Part shown: positions 1-8,287 of the stretch, one piece after another
How positions within the stretch are numbered: position 1 is the stretch's first letter
How the letters are laid out: every line of letters begins with the position of its first letter
Assembly (NCBI RefSeq): GCF_002892795.1
Contig: NZ_PJMC01000001.1
Location: forward strand, 186,001 to 250,000
Length of the DNA: 64,000 nucleotides
From: Arthrobacter sp. AFG20
GTDB taxonomy: Bacteria; Actinomycetota; Actinomycetes; Actinomycetales; Micrococcaceae
Direction: 5' to 3'
Position numbers and translations under genes: made by a program
The notes under the pieces: model-generated
Database searches by the model: none
Told to the model about the DNA's origin: nothing
The model's input: the letters and a program-made list of their open reading frames with translations, nothing else

Positions 1-263
1 GCGCGGTCCACGCGCCGGACCTTTACGCCCAGCCGGACGTCCACACCGTCGGCCACCAGCGCTGCTGCGTCTGCGAGGGCCAGCGCCTCGGGGGTGGTGC
101 GGCCAACCCCCAGGTCGGCCACCAGCACCCGGTTGTAGGCTGCCTCGGCTTCCTGGCCGATGACCGTCAGCCCCACCTGCCCCGCACGCAGTGCCGGGAG
201 CAGTTCGTCAACCAGCCGTGCGGCCACCGGACCGAATCCGACAATTACAATCTGCTCGCTCAT
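1..263 (-). CDS. NAD(P)/FAD-dependent oxidoreductase, nitrite/nitrate reductase electron-transfer type (partial)
   Basis: Only the first ~87 residues are inside the window; the gene continues past the left edge. The start reads MSEQIVIVGFGPVAARLVDE, a Rossmann FAD-binding loop with GxGxxA-like spacing, followed by an AYNRVLVADL segment like the YNRV(L)LS stretch of NirB/NasB-type flavoproteins. Its ATG overlaps the TGA of nasC by four bases (ATGA), so it is very likely translationally coupled as the third gene of the nitrate operon. The likely role is NAD(P)H-to-nitrate or nitrite reductase electron transfer in the cytoplasm. Whether it is the large subunit of nitrite reductase (nirB) or the NasB-type partner of the nitrate reductase cannot be decided from the N-terminus alone. 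Confidence 0.75.
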   Translation of the reverse strand, partial: MSEQIVIVGFGPVAARLVDELLPALRAGQVGLTVIGQEAEAAYNRVLVADLGVGRTTPEALALADAAALVADGVDVRLGVKVRRVDR

Positions 264-2461
264 GAGACCTCCGCTGTCTGAAGAAGACTGGTGATCGGGG
301 TGGCCGTTGCCAGCCGGACCCACACTTTGTTGAACTTGAATTCGGGCATTCCCGAGATGGGGTCAGTTGCCGCTTCCGTCAGGCGGTTCGCGCTTTCCAG
401 TTCGGGAAAGTGGAACGGCAGGAAGACGGTTTCGGGGCGGATGGTGGTGCTGAGCTCAGCACGGCAGACCACCTCGCCGCGCTCGTTGGCCACCGAGACC
501 TCTGCGCCGTCCGTGATACCCATGGCCGCCGCGGCGGCCGGGTGGATCTGCATCCTCGCCTCGGGCTGGGCGGCCAGGAGCTCGGCCACGCGCCGCGTCT
601 GCGCGCCCGACTGGTAGTGCTCCAGCAGCCGGCCGGTGATGAGCGTCATGGGTTTGGCGGCAGGGTCAGGATTCGCGGTAGGGGTACGACGGCGGCGCGG
701 CGCCACCGGGGTCATGACGGCCTTGCCGTCGGGGTGGGCGAAGCTGTTCAGGAACATGCGTGGCGTTCCGGTGCTGCCGGCGGGGTAGGGCCAGTACGCG
801 GCTGCGCCGCTGTCCAGCATGGCGTAGTCGATGCCGGAGTAGTCGGCCGCGCCGCCGGCGGAGGCCAGTCGCAGCTCTTCGAAGACGGTCTCCGGATCGT
901 CGCTGTAGGTGGACGGTGCCTCGAGTGCCTCGGCCAGCCGGGCCATGATCCACAGCTCGCTGCGGGCACCGGCGGGCGGCTGGATCGCCTGGCGGCGGCG
1001 GAGGACGCGGCCTTCGAGGTTGGTCAGGGTGCCCTCCTCCTCGGCCCACTGCAGCACCGGCAGGACGAGGTCAGCCTCGGCCGCGGTTTCGGACATGAAG
1101 AAGTCGCAGACCACCAGGAAATCCAGGCTGCGGAGCCCGCGGATGACGGCGTTGGCGTCCGGCGAGGCGACCGCGATGTTGGAGGCGTGCACGAAAAGGC
1201 AGCGGACGCCGTCGGGCTGTCCCAGTGACTTGAGCAGCTGCACAGCCGGCAGGCCGGGGCCGGGGATGAGGGACTCGTCCACGCCCCAGACCGATGCCAT
1301 GTGTGCCCGGGCGGCGGGGTCGGTGATCTTGCGGTAGCCGGGCAGCTGATCGGCCTTCTGGCCGTGCTCGCGGCCGCCCTGGCCGTTGCCCTGGCCGGTG
1401 AGGGTGCCGTAGCCGCTGCGGGCGCTGCCGGGCAGGCCCAGCAGGAGGCTGAGGTTGATGGCGGCGGTGGCGGTGTCGGTGCCGTCGACGTGCTGCTCCA
1501 CGCCGCGTCCGGTCAGGATGTAGCTGCCGCCCCGGCGGGCGCCGGCGGCCAGCCGCCGGGCCGTCTCGCGGATGAGGTCGGCGGGTACGCCGGTGATGGA
1601 CTGGACCCGCTCCGGCCAGTAGGCGTTGACGGACCGGACCACGGCGTCGAAGCCGGCGGTGCGCGCCTGGATGTAGTCGGCGTCGAGGAGGCCCTCGTGG
1701 ATCACCACGTGGGAGAGGCCCAACAGGAGGGTGAGGTCGGTGCCCGGAAGGGGCTGCAGGTGCAGCCCGCCGCCGTCGGAGGTGAATGCGGCGGTGGCGG
1801 AGCGCCGCGGGTCAACCACGATGAGTCCGCCGGCATCGCGGACGCCCTGCAGGTGCTGGACGAACGGCGGCATGGTCTCGGCGACGTTGGAGCCGAGCAT
1901 CAGGATGGTGCTGGCGGTGTCCAGCGCCTCAAGCGGGAAGGGGAGCCCGCGGTCCAGGCCGAAGGCCCGCATGCCCGCGGCAGCCGCGGACGACATGCAG
2001 AACCGGCCGTTGTAGTCGATCCGCGAAGTGCCCAGTGCGAGACGGGCGAACTTGCCCAGCTGGTACGCCTTTTCGTTGGTGAGGCCGCCGCCGCCGAACA
2101 CACCGACGGAGTCCGCGCCGTACCGGGCACGGGCGTCCTTGACGGCGGCGGTAACGCGGCCCAGGGCCTCCTCCCAGGAGATGGGGCGGAAGACGCCGTC
2201 GGGGCCCTTGAACATGGGCTCGGTGACGCGTCCGGGGTGCTGCAGGAGCGACGCGGACGTCCACCCCTTGCGGCAGAGGCCGCCGCGGTTCGTGGGGAAG
2301 TCGCGGCCGCTCACTTCAAGGGCCGGCACAGCCGGCACGGGGCCTGACCCCGGCTGCACAGCCGGGGTCAGGCCCGTAGCGGCCGGAGCCGCCGGGGACT
2401 TGAGCGTCATGGCGCACTGCAAGGCGCAGTAAGGGCAGTGCGTGTCGGCGCTTTTGGTCAT
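260..2461 (-). CDS. nasC: Assimilatory nitrate reductase, molybdopterin catalytic subunit
   Basis: This 733-residue cytoplasmic Mo-bis-MGD enzyme reduces nitrate to nitrite for nitrogen assimilation. The N-terminus carries HCPYCALQC, giving three cluster cysteines (C9, C12, C16), and the fourth sits in RGGLCRKGW (C63); together they bind one [4Fe-4S]. Molybdopterin oxidoreductase domains follow (LMLGSNVAETMP near 190) and a C-terminal dinucleotide-binding domain begins near 610 (LITGRLLEHYQSG). The spacing C16-C63 is about 20 residues longer than in NapA-type enzymes. The extra stretch is Ala/Pro/Gly-rich and is encoded by a perfect DNA palindrome (see 2340-2375). The ATG lies one base after the narK stop and the TGA overlaps the next gene, so this is a three-gene operon. 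No NapA-type Tat signal is present, which fits an assimilatory enzyme. Confidence 0.93.
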   Translation of the reverse strand: MTKSADTHCPYCALQCAMTLKSPAAPAATGLTPAVQPGSGPVPAVPALEVSGRDFPTNRGGLCRKGWTSASLLQHPGRVTEPMFKGPDGVFRPISWEEALGRVTAAVKDARARYGADSVGVFGGGGLTNEKAYQLGKFARLALGTSRIDYNGRFCMSSAAAAGMRAFGLDRGLPFPLEALDTASTILMLGSNVAETMPPFVQHLQGVRDAGGLIVVDPRRSATAAFTSDGGGLHLQPLPGTDLTLLLGLSHVVIHEGLLDADYIQARTAGFDAVVRSVNAYWPERVQSITGVPADLIRETARRLAAGARRGGSYILTGRGVEQHVDGTDTATAAINLSLLLGLPGSARSGYGTLTGQGNGQGGREHGQKADQLPGYRKITDPAARAHMASVWGVDESLIPGPGLPAVQLLKSLGQPDGVRCLFVHASNIAVASPDANAVIRGLRSLDFLVVCDFFMSETAAEADLVLPVLQWAEEEGTLTNLEGRVLRRRQAIQPPAGARSELWIMARLAEALEAPSTYSDDPETVFEELRLASAGGAADYSGIDYAMLDSGAAAYWPYPAGSTGTPRMFLNSFAHPDGKAVMTPVAPRRRRTPTANPDPAAKPMTLITGRLLEHYQSGAQTRRVAELLAAQPEARMQIHPAAAAAMGITDGAEVSVANERGEVVCRAELSTTIRPETVFLPFHFPELESANRLTEAATDPISGMPEFKFNKVWVRLATATPITSLLQTAEVS
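2340..2375. repeat. Perfect palindrome inside nasC
   Basis: Arms 2340-2356 and 2359-2375 are perfect 17-base inverted repeats separated by the dinucleotide CA. The palindrome is read in frame within nasC and encodes about twelve residues of the enlarged Ala/Pro/Gly loop between the third and fourth cluster cysteines. It looks like an in-frame insertion of a palindromic element in a tolerant loop. Confidence 0.85.
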
Positions 2462-2462
2462 G

Positions 2463-3887
2463 TTAGACGTGTCCCATCGCGTTTCGGTTGGCGTTGCGGA
2501 TGTAGCAGAACCAGCAGACGGCCAGCATCAGGACATATGCTCCGACGAAGCCGTAGAAGGCCGGGGTGTAGGAGCCGCTGGCCGTGTTGGAGGCGTTCAG
2601 CACCTGCGGGATGACGAACCCGCCGTAGGCGCCGATGGCGGAGATCAGGCCGAGTGCGGAGGACGCCAGGCGCTGGGTCTGCACCGAGCTGGCTCCGGAG
2701 CGGGCCGCACGGCTGGACGTCGCGAAGATCACCGGGATCATGCGGTAGGTGGCGCCGTTTCCGAAGCCGCTGGCGGTGAACAGCATCAGGAACAGGACCA
2801 GGAAGAGCCAGAAGTTCTTCAGCGGCAGCGTCCAGATCATCGTCAGCGTGATGACGGCCATGGCCGCGAACGCTGACACTGTCATCCGGGCGCCGCCCAT
2901 GCGGTCCGCCATGCGGCCGCCGTAGGGGCGGGCCAGCGAGCCGACCAGCGGGCCGAGGAAGGCCAGGGAAAGGGCCACGGCGCCGACCGAGATGGAGGAG
3001 AAGGCCGGGAAGTAGTCCTTGATGAGCTTGGGGAAGACGCCCGCGAAGCCGATGAAGGAGCCGAACGTTCCGATGTAGAGCAGCGCCATGACCCACAGGT
3101 GGGGTTCCTTGATCGCTGCGAGGGATCCGGCCACGTCGCCCTTGGCGCTCGTGAGGTTGTTCATGTACTTGTAGGCGCCGAAGGCTGCCAGGAGGATCAG
3201 CGGAATCCACATGAGGCCCGCGACGGGGAGGTTGACAGTGCCGGCGGCCAGCAGCGTGATGGCGATCGGGACAGCAAGCTGTGCCACAGCTGCGCCGAGG
3301 TTGCCGCCGGCGGCGTTCAGGCCCAGGGCCCAGCCCTTTTCGCGGGCTGGGTAGAAGAAAGTGATGTTGGCCATCGAGCTGGCGAAGTTGCCGCCGCCGA
3401 AGCCTGCAAGGGCCGCTACGAGCAGCATGACGCCGAACGGTGTTTCCGGGTTGGAGACGCACAGCGCGAGCCCGGTGGAGGGGATCAGCAGCAGCAGGGC
3501 CGAGACGATGGTCCAGTTCCGGCCGCCGAAGCGGGGAACCATGAATGTGTAGGGGATCCGGAGCGTAGCACCCACGAGGCTCGGCATGGAGATCAGCCAG
3601 AAGATTTCGGATGTGCTGAACGTGAATCCTGCGGCGGGGAGCTGGACCACCACGATGGACCACAGCTGCCAGACGACGAAGCCGAGGAACTCGGCGAAGA
3701 TGGACCAGTTAAGGTTGCGGCGCGCGATGGAGCGGCCCTGGGATTCCCACTGCTGCTTGTTCTCGGCGTCCCAGTTGGCGATCCAGCGTCCGGGACGCTC
3801 TTCAAGGGCGGGTGCCTCGGTGGTGGTGGCGGCAGCAAGATCGAGGGAATTATGGGTTCCGGCGTCTGCGGTGCGGTCAGCAGTCAC
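2463..3887 (-). CDS. narK: MFS nitrate/nitrite transporter
   Basis: A 474-residue major facilitator protein with about twelve membrane segments, of the NarK/NasA nitrate-nitrite porter family. It would import nitrate (or exchange it for nitrite) for the nitrate reductase encoded directly downstream. Visible family features are the Gly-rich stretch GFGGGNFASSMANI (nitrate-signature-like), the paired AAGGNLGAAVAQ motif and RPYGGRMADRMGGARM between helices. I chose the GTG at 3887 (VTADRTADAG) rather than the far upstream ATG because a strong Shine-Dalgarno, AAGGAGGT, lies five bases before it (3893-3900). The upstream start would also run the protein through the operator region. It is the first gene of the narK-nasC-FAD subunit operon. 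Confidence 0.9.
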   Translation of the reverse strand: MTADRTADAGTHNSLDLAAATTTEAPALEERPGRWIANWDAENKQQWESQGRSIARRNLNWSIFAEFLGFVVWQLWSIVVVQLPAAGFTFSTSEIFWLISMPSLVGATLRIPYTFMVPRFGGRNWTIVSALLLLIPSTGLALCVSNPETPFGVMLLVAALAGFGGGNFASSMANITFFYPAREKGWALGLNAAGGNLGAAVAQLAVPIAITLLAAGTVNLPVAGLMWIPLILLAAFGAYKYMNNLTSAKGDVAGSLAAIKEPHLWVMALLYIGTFGSFIGFAGVFPKLIKDYFPAFSSISVGAVALSLAFLGPLVGSLARPYGGRMADRMGGARMTVSAFAAMAVITLTMIWTLPLKNFWLFLVLFLMLFTASGFGNGATYRMIPVIFATSSRAARSGASSVQTQRLASSALGLISAIGAYGGFVIPQVLNASNTASGSYTPAFYGFVGAYVLMLAVCWFCYIRNANRNAMGHV

Positions 3888-3892
3888 GGTAT

Positions 3893-3900
3893 ACCTCCTT
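3893..3900 (-). promoter_or_regulatory. Ribosome binding site that fixes the narK start
   Basis: On the minus strand AAGGAGGT precedes the GTG at 3887 with five intervening bases. It selects GTG over the upstream in-frame ATG at 3974. Confidence 0.8.
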
Positions 3901-3934
3901 GGGGAATGTTGTCCTTCCAAGGTAGGGATGGCGC

Positions 3935-3972
3935 GTTTCGCAGACGGTCGCCCTTTGTTAACGTGCTGTGAC
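3935..3972 (-). promoter_or_regulatory. GlnR-like operator upstream of the nitrate operon
   Basis: Read towards narK, this is GTCAC-N6-TTAAC-N6-CGACC-N6-GAAAC. The actinobacterial GlnR consensus is alternating GTnAC and GAAAC boxes at six-base intervals. The first a-box and last b-box match exactly and the two inner boxes are degenerate. Its position 48-85 bases upstream of the narK start codon fits activation by nitrogen limitation. A possible -10 (TACCTT) lies between it and the RBS at 3919-3924. GlnR itself is not in the window. Confidence 0.4.
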
Positions 3973-4025
3973 ATTTGCCTATCAGCCCGCTTCGGGCGGC
4001 GTTAGGCTTGCAGGACGACCTCATG

Positions 4026-4053
4026 TTGAGACAACTCAGGAAGTCCGTATACT
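4026..4053 (+). promoter_or_regulatory. Sigma70-type promoter for the MHS transporter
   Basis: TTGAGA (4026-4031), a 16-base spacer and TATACT (4048-4053) sit about 115 bases upstream of the transporter ATG. Both hexamers are close to consensus, unusually so for this GC-rich DNA. The spacer is one base shorter than optimal. Confidence 0.5.
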
Positions 4054-4167
4054 GGACCGCTTGTCCGTTGCGTGGACGGCGGGAACTAAGATTGAACTCT
4101 GTTTTATCCCCATGTTTGGAGGGGCTTCCGAGCGAGGTCCGTCCAGCTCTCATGAAAGCGTCCCCAC

Positions 4168-5580
4168 ATGTCATCGCCTGCAACGTCAACGGAACATGGC
4201 ACCGCCAAACCGGTGAACTCCAAGGGCAAAGTGATCTTTGCCAGCCTCATCGGAACGACGATCGAGTTCTACGACTTCTACATCTACGCAACCGCGTCGG
4301 TGCTGGTCTTCCCCAAGCTGTTCTTCCCCCAAGCTACGGAGATCAACGCCCTCCTGAGCTCTTTCGCAATTTTCGGCGTCGCGTTTGTCGCCCGGCCCAT
4401 CGGCTCGGTCCTGTTCGGACACTTTGGCGACAAGTTCGGCCGCAAGGGCACCCTGGTGGCCTCCCTCCTCACGATGGGCCTTGCCACCTTCTTCATCGGG
4501 CTGCTGCCGACCGCCTCCGTGGCCGGCTGGACCGTCCTCGCGCCGCTGATGCTGGTGCTGCTGCGCTTTGCCCAGGGGCTTGCGCTCGGCGGTGAGTGGT
4601 CCGGCGCGGCACTGCTGGCCACGGAGAACGCCCCCGAAGGCAAGCGCGCCATCTACGGCACGTTCCCGCAGCTCGGTGCCCCCATCGGCTTCATCCTGGC
4701 CAACCTGCTCTTCATCTGGTTCAACGCCGCCCTCAGCCCGGAGGAATTTGCGGCCTGGGGCTGGCGGGTTCCGTTCCTGCTCAGCGCCGTCCTGGTGATC
4801 GTGGGCCTGTATGTGCGCCTCAAGCTCGTGGAGAGTGTCTCGTTCCAGAAGGTCCTGAAAGAAGACAAAGTGGTAAAGGTTCCGTTCGCGGCAACCTTCA
4901 AGAACCACTGGCGCCCGGTGCTGGCCGGAACCTTCATCATGCTGGCCACCTACGTGCTGTTCTACATCATGACCTCCTTCACCCTGACCTACGGCACCAA
5001 GCCCGCCTCTGTTGAGGCCGCCCAGGCCGCCGCGGAGAAGGCCGGCAAGCCGATGTCCGCTGCCGAAATCGCCAGCTTCGTTCCCGGCCTGGGTGTTTCC
5101 CGCGGTGACTTCCTCTGGATGCTGATCCTCGGCGTCGTCTTCTTCGGTATCTTCACCCTCGTGTCCGGCCCGCTGGCCGAGAAGTGGGGCCGCCGCAAGT
5201 TCCTCATGGGCGTCACCGCAGGCATCTTTGTGTTCGGCGCGCTCTGGTTCACCATGTTCGGCCCCGGCCCGGGTGCAGCAATCGTCGGCCTCATCGTCGG
5301 CTTCACGCTGATGGGCCTGACCTTCGGCCCGATGGCCGCGATCCTGCCGGAGCTGTTCCCGTCCAACGTGCGGTACACCGGCTCGGCCGTCGCGTACAAC
5401 CTCTCCAGCGTCATCGGCGCCGCTCCGGCGTCGTTCATTGCCATTGCCCTGTGGCAGGCAACCGGCGGCAGCACCTGGCTCGTCGGCGTCTACATGGCAG
5501 CCGCTGCCGTACTGACGTTCATCGCGCTGTGGATCACCCGCGAAACCAAGAACACGGACTACGAGAACAACGTGGCCTGA
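4168..5580 (+). CDS. MFS transporter, metabolite:H+ symporter (MHS) family
   Basis: A 470-residue inner-membrane symporter of the ShiA/ProP/KgtP group. MHS hallmarks are visible: GTTIEFYDFYIYATASVLVF in helix 1, RPIGSVLFGHFGDKFGRKG (the loop 2-3 motif), GLALGGEWSGAALLATENAP in helix 4-5 and PELFPSNVRYTGSAVAYN near helix 10. The substrate is probably a carboxylic acid or compatible solute but cannot be told from sequence. The gene stands alone, divergent from the nitrate operon and convergent with the carboxylase gene, with a shared terminator downstream. No strong Shine-Dalgarno precedes the ATG; it was chosen because the homologous N-terminus (KGKVIFASLIG) follows soon after. Confidence 0.88.
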   Translation: MSSPATSTEHGTAKPVNSKGKVIFASLIGTTIEFYDFYIYATASVLVFPKLFFPQATEINALLSSFAIFGVAFVARPIGSVLFGHFGDKFGRKGTLVASLLTMGLATFFIGLLPTASVAGWTVLAPLMLVLLRFAQGLALGGEWSGAALLATENAPEGKRAIYGTFPQLGAPIGFILANLLFIWFNAALSPEEFAAWGWRVPFLLSAVLVIVGLYVRLKLVESVSFQKVLKEDKVVKVPFAATFKNHWRPVLAGTFIMLATYVLFYIMTSFTLTYGTKPASVEAAQAAAEKAGKPMSAAEIASFVPGLGVSRGDFLWMLILGVVFFGIFTLVSGPLAEKWGRRKFLMGVTAGIFVFGALWFTMFGPGPGAAIVGLIVGFTLMGLTFGPMAAILPELFPSNVRYTGSAVAYNLSSVIGAAPASFIAIALWQATGGSTWLVGVYMAAAAVLTFIALWITRETKNTDYENNVA

Positions 5581-5605
5581 TTCCCAGGCTTAGATGCATC
5601 AACGA

Positions 5606-5638
5606 AAAATGCCCGGTGTGGATCACACCGGGCATTTT
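5606..5638. terminator. Bidirectional intrinsic terminator
   Basis: A perfect 15-bp stem (5606-5620 with 5624-5638) closes a GAT loop and is flanked by an A-run on the left and a T-run on the right. It therefore works in both directions between the convergent transporter and carboxylase genes. Confidence 0.85.
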
Positions 5639-5681
5639 CATGTGCTGCTTCAGTTTTCGATCGACCGGGTCGTCAGTCGGC

Positions 5682-7493
5682 TTAGTCTTCGATCGTCGCG
5701 ATCACGGCGCCTGCTGCCACCGTCTGGCCGGCCGCGGCGGATAGTCCGGTGATGGTGCCGGCGCGGTGTGCCGTGAGCGGCTGCTCCATCTTCATCGCCT
5801 CCAGTACGACGACGAGATCACCTTCGGCGACGACGTCGCCGTCGGCCACGGCCACCTTAACGATGGTTCCCTGCATTGGGGAGGTCAGGGCGTTGCCGCC
5901 CGCGGCGGCAGTGGCGCCGCCGGTGCGGCTGCGCTTCTTGGACTTGGCCGGCTTTGCGCCGGTGGCTGGGGCCCCGCCGAAGCCGAGGCTGGCGGGCAGT
6001 GCCACCTCGAGGCGCTTGCCGCCCACTTCCACCACCACGGTGCGGCGCTCAGCGGCTTCCTCACCCTCCGGCGCGGCGCCGTTGGGCGTCCATGCGGGAA
6101 GGTCGTTGACGAATTCGGTTTCGATCCAGCGGGTGTGGACGCTGAACGGGCCCTCGGCCGGCGCGAACGCCGGGTTACTGACCACGGCCAGGTCGAAGGG
6201 GATGACGGTGGGAATGCCTTCCACCACCATCTCCTCGAGGGCGCGGCGGGCCCGCTGCAGAGCCTGCGGGCGGTTCGCTCCGGTCACGATCAGCTTGGAC
6301 AGCATGGAGTCGAAGTTGCCGCTGATGACGTCGCCCTCTTCGATGCCGGAGTCGATGCGGATGCCGGGGCCGGTGGGGTTCTTCAGGGTACTCACGGTGC
6401 CCGGTGCGGGCATGAAGTTGCGGCCCGGATCCTCGCCGGTGATGCGGAACTCGAAGGAGTGGCCGCGCACCTCCGGGTCGCCGTAGCCAAGCTCCTCGCC
6501 GCAGGCCAGGCGGAACTGCTCGCGGACCAGGTCGATGCCGGTCACTTCCTCCGAGACACAGTGCTCCACCTGCAGGCGGGTGTTGACCTCGAGGAAGGAG
6601 ATGGTGCCGTCCTGGCCGACAAGGAACTCGCAGGTTCCGGCGCCGAGGTAGCCGGCTTCCTTCAGGATGGCCTTGGACGATTCGTAGAGGCGCCGGTTTT
6701 GCTCCTCCGTCAGGAAGGGGGCCGGGGCCTCCTCCACGAGCTTCTGGTTGCGGCGCTGGAGTGAGCAGTCGCGGGTGGAGACCACCACCACGTTGCCGTG
6801 GGCGTCGGCGAGGCACTGGGTCTCGACGTGGCGGGGGGCGTCGAGGAACCGCTCAATGAAGCACTCACCGCGGCCGAAGGCGGCCGTGGCCTCGCGGACG
6901 GCGGAGTCGAACAGTTCGGGGATTTCCTCGCGGGTGCGGGCCACCTTGATGCCGCGCCCGCCGCCGCCGAAGGCAGCCTTGATGGCCACGGGCAGTCCGA
7001 ACTTGTCCGCGAATTCCAGGATTTCCTCGGCGGACTCAACGGGATCGGCGGTCCCGGGCACCTGCGGGGCGCCCACCTTCTCGGCGATGTGGCGGGCCTG
7101 GACCTTGTCGCCCAGGGCGGAAATGGCCTCCGGTGACGGGCCGATCCAGGTGATGCCGGCGTCGATGACCTTGGCCGCGAACTGGGCGTTCTCGGACAGG
7201 AAGCCGTAGCCGGGGTGGATGGCGTCAGCGCCGGACTGGCGGGCTATCTCGATCAGCTTGTCCATCACGAGGTAGGACTCGGCTGCCGTGTTGCCGCCCA
7301 GGGCATATGCTTCGTCGGCGAGCCGGACGTGGAGGGCGTCCCGGTCAGGATCGGCGTAGACGGCGACGGAGGCGATGCCCTCGTCCCGGGCTGCGCGGAT
7401 GACGCGGACGGCGATTTCACCGCGGTTCGCGATCAGAACCTTGGTGAGTTTTGAATGCACTGGACCTGCGGACTGCTCCGGCTTTACTGACAA
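5682..7493 (-). CDS. Acyl-CoA carboxylase alpha chain (biotin carboxylase plus biotin carboxyl carrier)
   Basis: A 603-residue AccA3/BccA-type protein that carboxylates its own biotin with ATP and bicarbonate and hands CO2 to the beta subunit, making malonyl- or methylmalonyl-CoA. Order: biotin carboxylase N-domain ([17 protein letters not shown] from 17), ATP-grasp with the glycine-rich loop [11 protein letters not shown] (near 170), carboxylase C-domain (about 345-450), an Ala-rich linker, then a biotinyl domain with EAMKMEQ in which Lys568 is the biotin acceptor. The start is a TTG, supported by AGAAGGA six bases upstream. Its partners, beta at 18.0-19.6 kb and epsilon at 17.8 kb, lie 10 kb away. 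BirA at 20.9 kb should attach the biotin. Two motifs shared with the beta locus lie upstream. Confidence 0.93.
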   Translation of the reverse strand: MSVKPEQSAGPVHSKLTKVLIANRGEIAVRVIRAARDEGIASVAVYADPDRDALHVRLADEAYALGGNTAAESYLVMDKLIEIARQSGADAIHPGYGFLSENAQFAAKVIDAGITWIGPSPEAISALGDKVQARHIAEKVGAPQVPGTADPVESAEEILEFADKFGLPVAIKAAFGGGGRGIKVARTREEIPELFDSAVREATAAFGRGECFIERFLDAPRHVETQCLADAHGNVVVVSTRDCSLQRRNQKLVEEAPAPFLTEEQNRRLYESSKAILKEAGYLGAGTCEFLVGQDGTISFLEVNTRLQVEHCVSEEVTGIDLVREQFRLACGEELGYGDPEVRGHSFEFRITGEDPGRNFMPAPGTVSTLKNPTGPGIRIDSGIEEGDVISGNFDSMLSKLIVTGANRPQALQRARRALEEMVVEGIPTVIPFDLAVVSNPAFAPAEGPFSVHTRWIETEFVNDLPAWTPNGAAPEGEEAAERRTVVVEVGGKRLEVALPASLGFGGAPATGAKPAKSKKRSRTGGATAAAGGNALTSPMQGTIVKVAVADGDVVAEGDLVVVLEAMKMEQPLTAHRAGTITGLSAAAGQTVAAGAVIATIED

Positions 7494-7499
7494 GGCGTC

Positions 7500-7506
7500 T
7501 CCTTCT
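7500..7506 (-). promoter_or_regulatory. RBS supporting a TTG start of the carboxylase alpha chain
   Basis: AGAAGGA on the minus strand lies six bases from TTG 7493-7491. No ATG or GTG fits the conserved N-terminus better. Confidence 0.7.
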
Positions 7507-7541
7507 TTCCTTCAGGGAGCCTAGCCTGATTTTGAGGATTC

Positions 7542-7559
7542 CGCCGATATTACTGGCGG
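7542..7559. promoter_or_regulatory. Shared carboxylase motif B (copy 1)
   Basis: The 18-mer CGCCGATATTACTGGCGG is an interrupted palindrome (CGCC-N9-GGCG) located 49-66 bases upstream of the alpha-chain TTG. It lies near the -35 position of a putative -10 (TAGGCT on the minus strand, 7518-7523). The same 18-mer with one change occurs at 19789-19806. No regulator is assigned. Confidence 0.55.
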
Positions 7560-7584
7560 AATCCGCGGGTAAGAGGCCCTGCCT

Positions 7585-7601
7585 TTGTAGGGAAGCTACA
7601 A
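7585..7601. promoter_or_regulatory. Shared carboxylase motif A (copy 1)
   Basis: The palindrome TTGTAG-N5-CTACAA overlaps the maf stop codon and lies 92-108 bases upstream of the alpha-chain start. A one-mismatch copy occurs at 19747-19763. Start-to-start distance from motif B is 43 bases here and 42 there. Confidence 0.55.
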
Positions 7602-8255
7602 CTCCCCGGGAATTGCCGAGTCGGGCAGGTCCTGCCAGAACTCGGTGATGCCCACGTTCGCCTGGGCCAGCAGGGAGCGCAGGGTGGACACCGACAACCC
7701 GACGACGGCGTGCGGGTCGCCGTCTACTTTCCGGATGAAGGCGCCGCCCAGGCCGTCGATGGTGAAGGAGCCTGCACAGTGCAGCGGCTCGCCGGTGGCG
7801 ATGTAGGCGTCAATCTCCGCGAGCTCCATCTCCATGAAGTGCACCTCGGCCGAGGCGACGCTGCCCAGCGTGGCGCCGGAGCCGCCGTCGTCGTCCGTGT
7901 CGCGGCAGTCCACCAGCCAGTGGCCGGTGTGCAGGACCCCGCTGCTGCCGCTCATCCGCAGCATCCGCTGCCGGGCAACGTCAACGGTGTACGGCTTGCC
8001 GTGCGACTCGCCGTCGAACTCGAAAACGGAATCGCAACCGAGCACCAGGGCCCCTTCGGCTTCCGGAAGCGAGGCGACGGCCTCGGCCTTGGCCCGGGCC
8101 AGGAGCAGGGCGGTGTCGTGCGGATCTGTGACGCCGTAGCGTTCCTGCACGGCGTCCTCGTCGACGTCGGACACGAGGACCTCGTGTTCGATGCCGGCCT
8201 CAGTCAGGAGCTTGGTGCGGGCGGGGGACTGGGAGGCAAGAATGAGGCGGGTCAC
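7596..8255 (-). CDS. maf: Maf-family nucleoside triphosphate pyrophosphatase
   Basis: A 219-residue Maf/HAM1-like house-cleaning enzyme that hydrolyses modified or canonical NTPs to the monophosphate and pyrophosphate. The diagnostic N-terminus LILASQSPARTKLLTEAG is present, followed by ALVLGCDSVFEFDG with the catalytic-region Asp, a lysine in HGKPYT, and a C-terminal CAGSFTIDGLGG. Start is GTG at 8255, six bases after a TAGGCT hexamer, so the transcript may be leaderless. It is upstream of the biotin carboxylase gene on the same strand, the usual actinobacterial position within the acyl-CoA carboxylase cluster. Confidence 0.92.
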   Translation of the reverse strand: MTRLILASQSPARTKLLTEAGIEHEVLVSDVDEDAVQERYGVTDPHDTALLLARAKAEAVASLPEAEGALVLGCDSVFEFDGESHGKPYTVDVARQRMLRMSGSSGVLHTGHWLVDCRDTDDDGGSGATLGSVASAEVHFMEMELAEIDAYIATGEPLHCAGSFTIDGLGGAFIRKVDGDPHAVVGLSVSTLRSLLAQANVGITEFWQDLPDSAIPGEL

Positions 8256-8261
8256 GGCTCC

Positions 8262-8267
8262 AGCCTA
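8262..8267 (-). promoter_or_regulatory. Putative -10 for a leaderless maf transcript
   Basis: TAGGCT with exactly six bases to the GTG. The six bases GGAGCC could alternatively act as a weak Shine-Dalgarno. Confidence 0.45.
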
Positions 8268-8287
8268 ATTCATGCCCGCGGCCCTGC

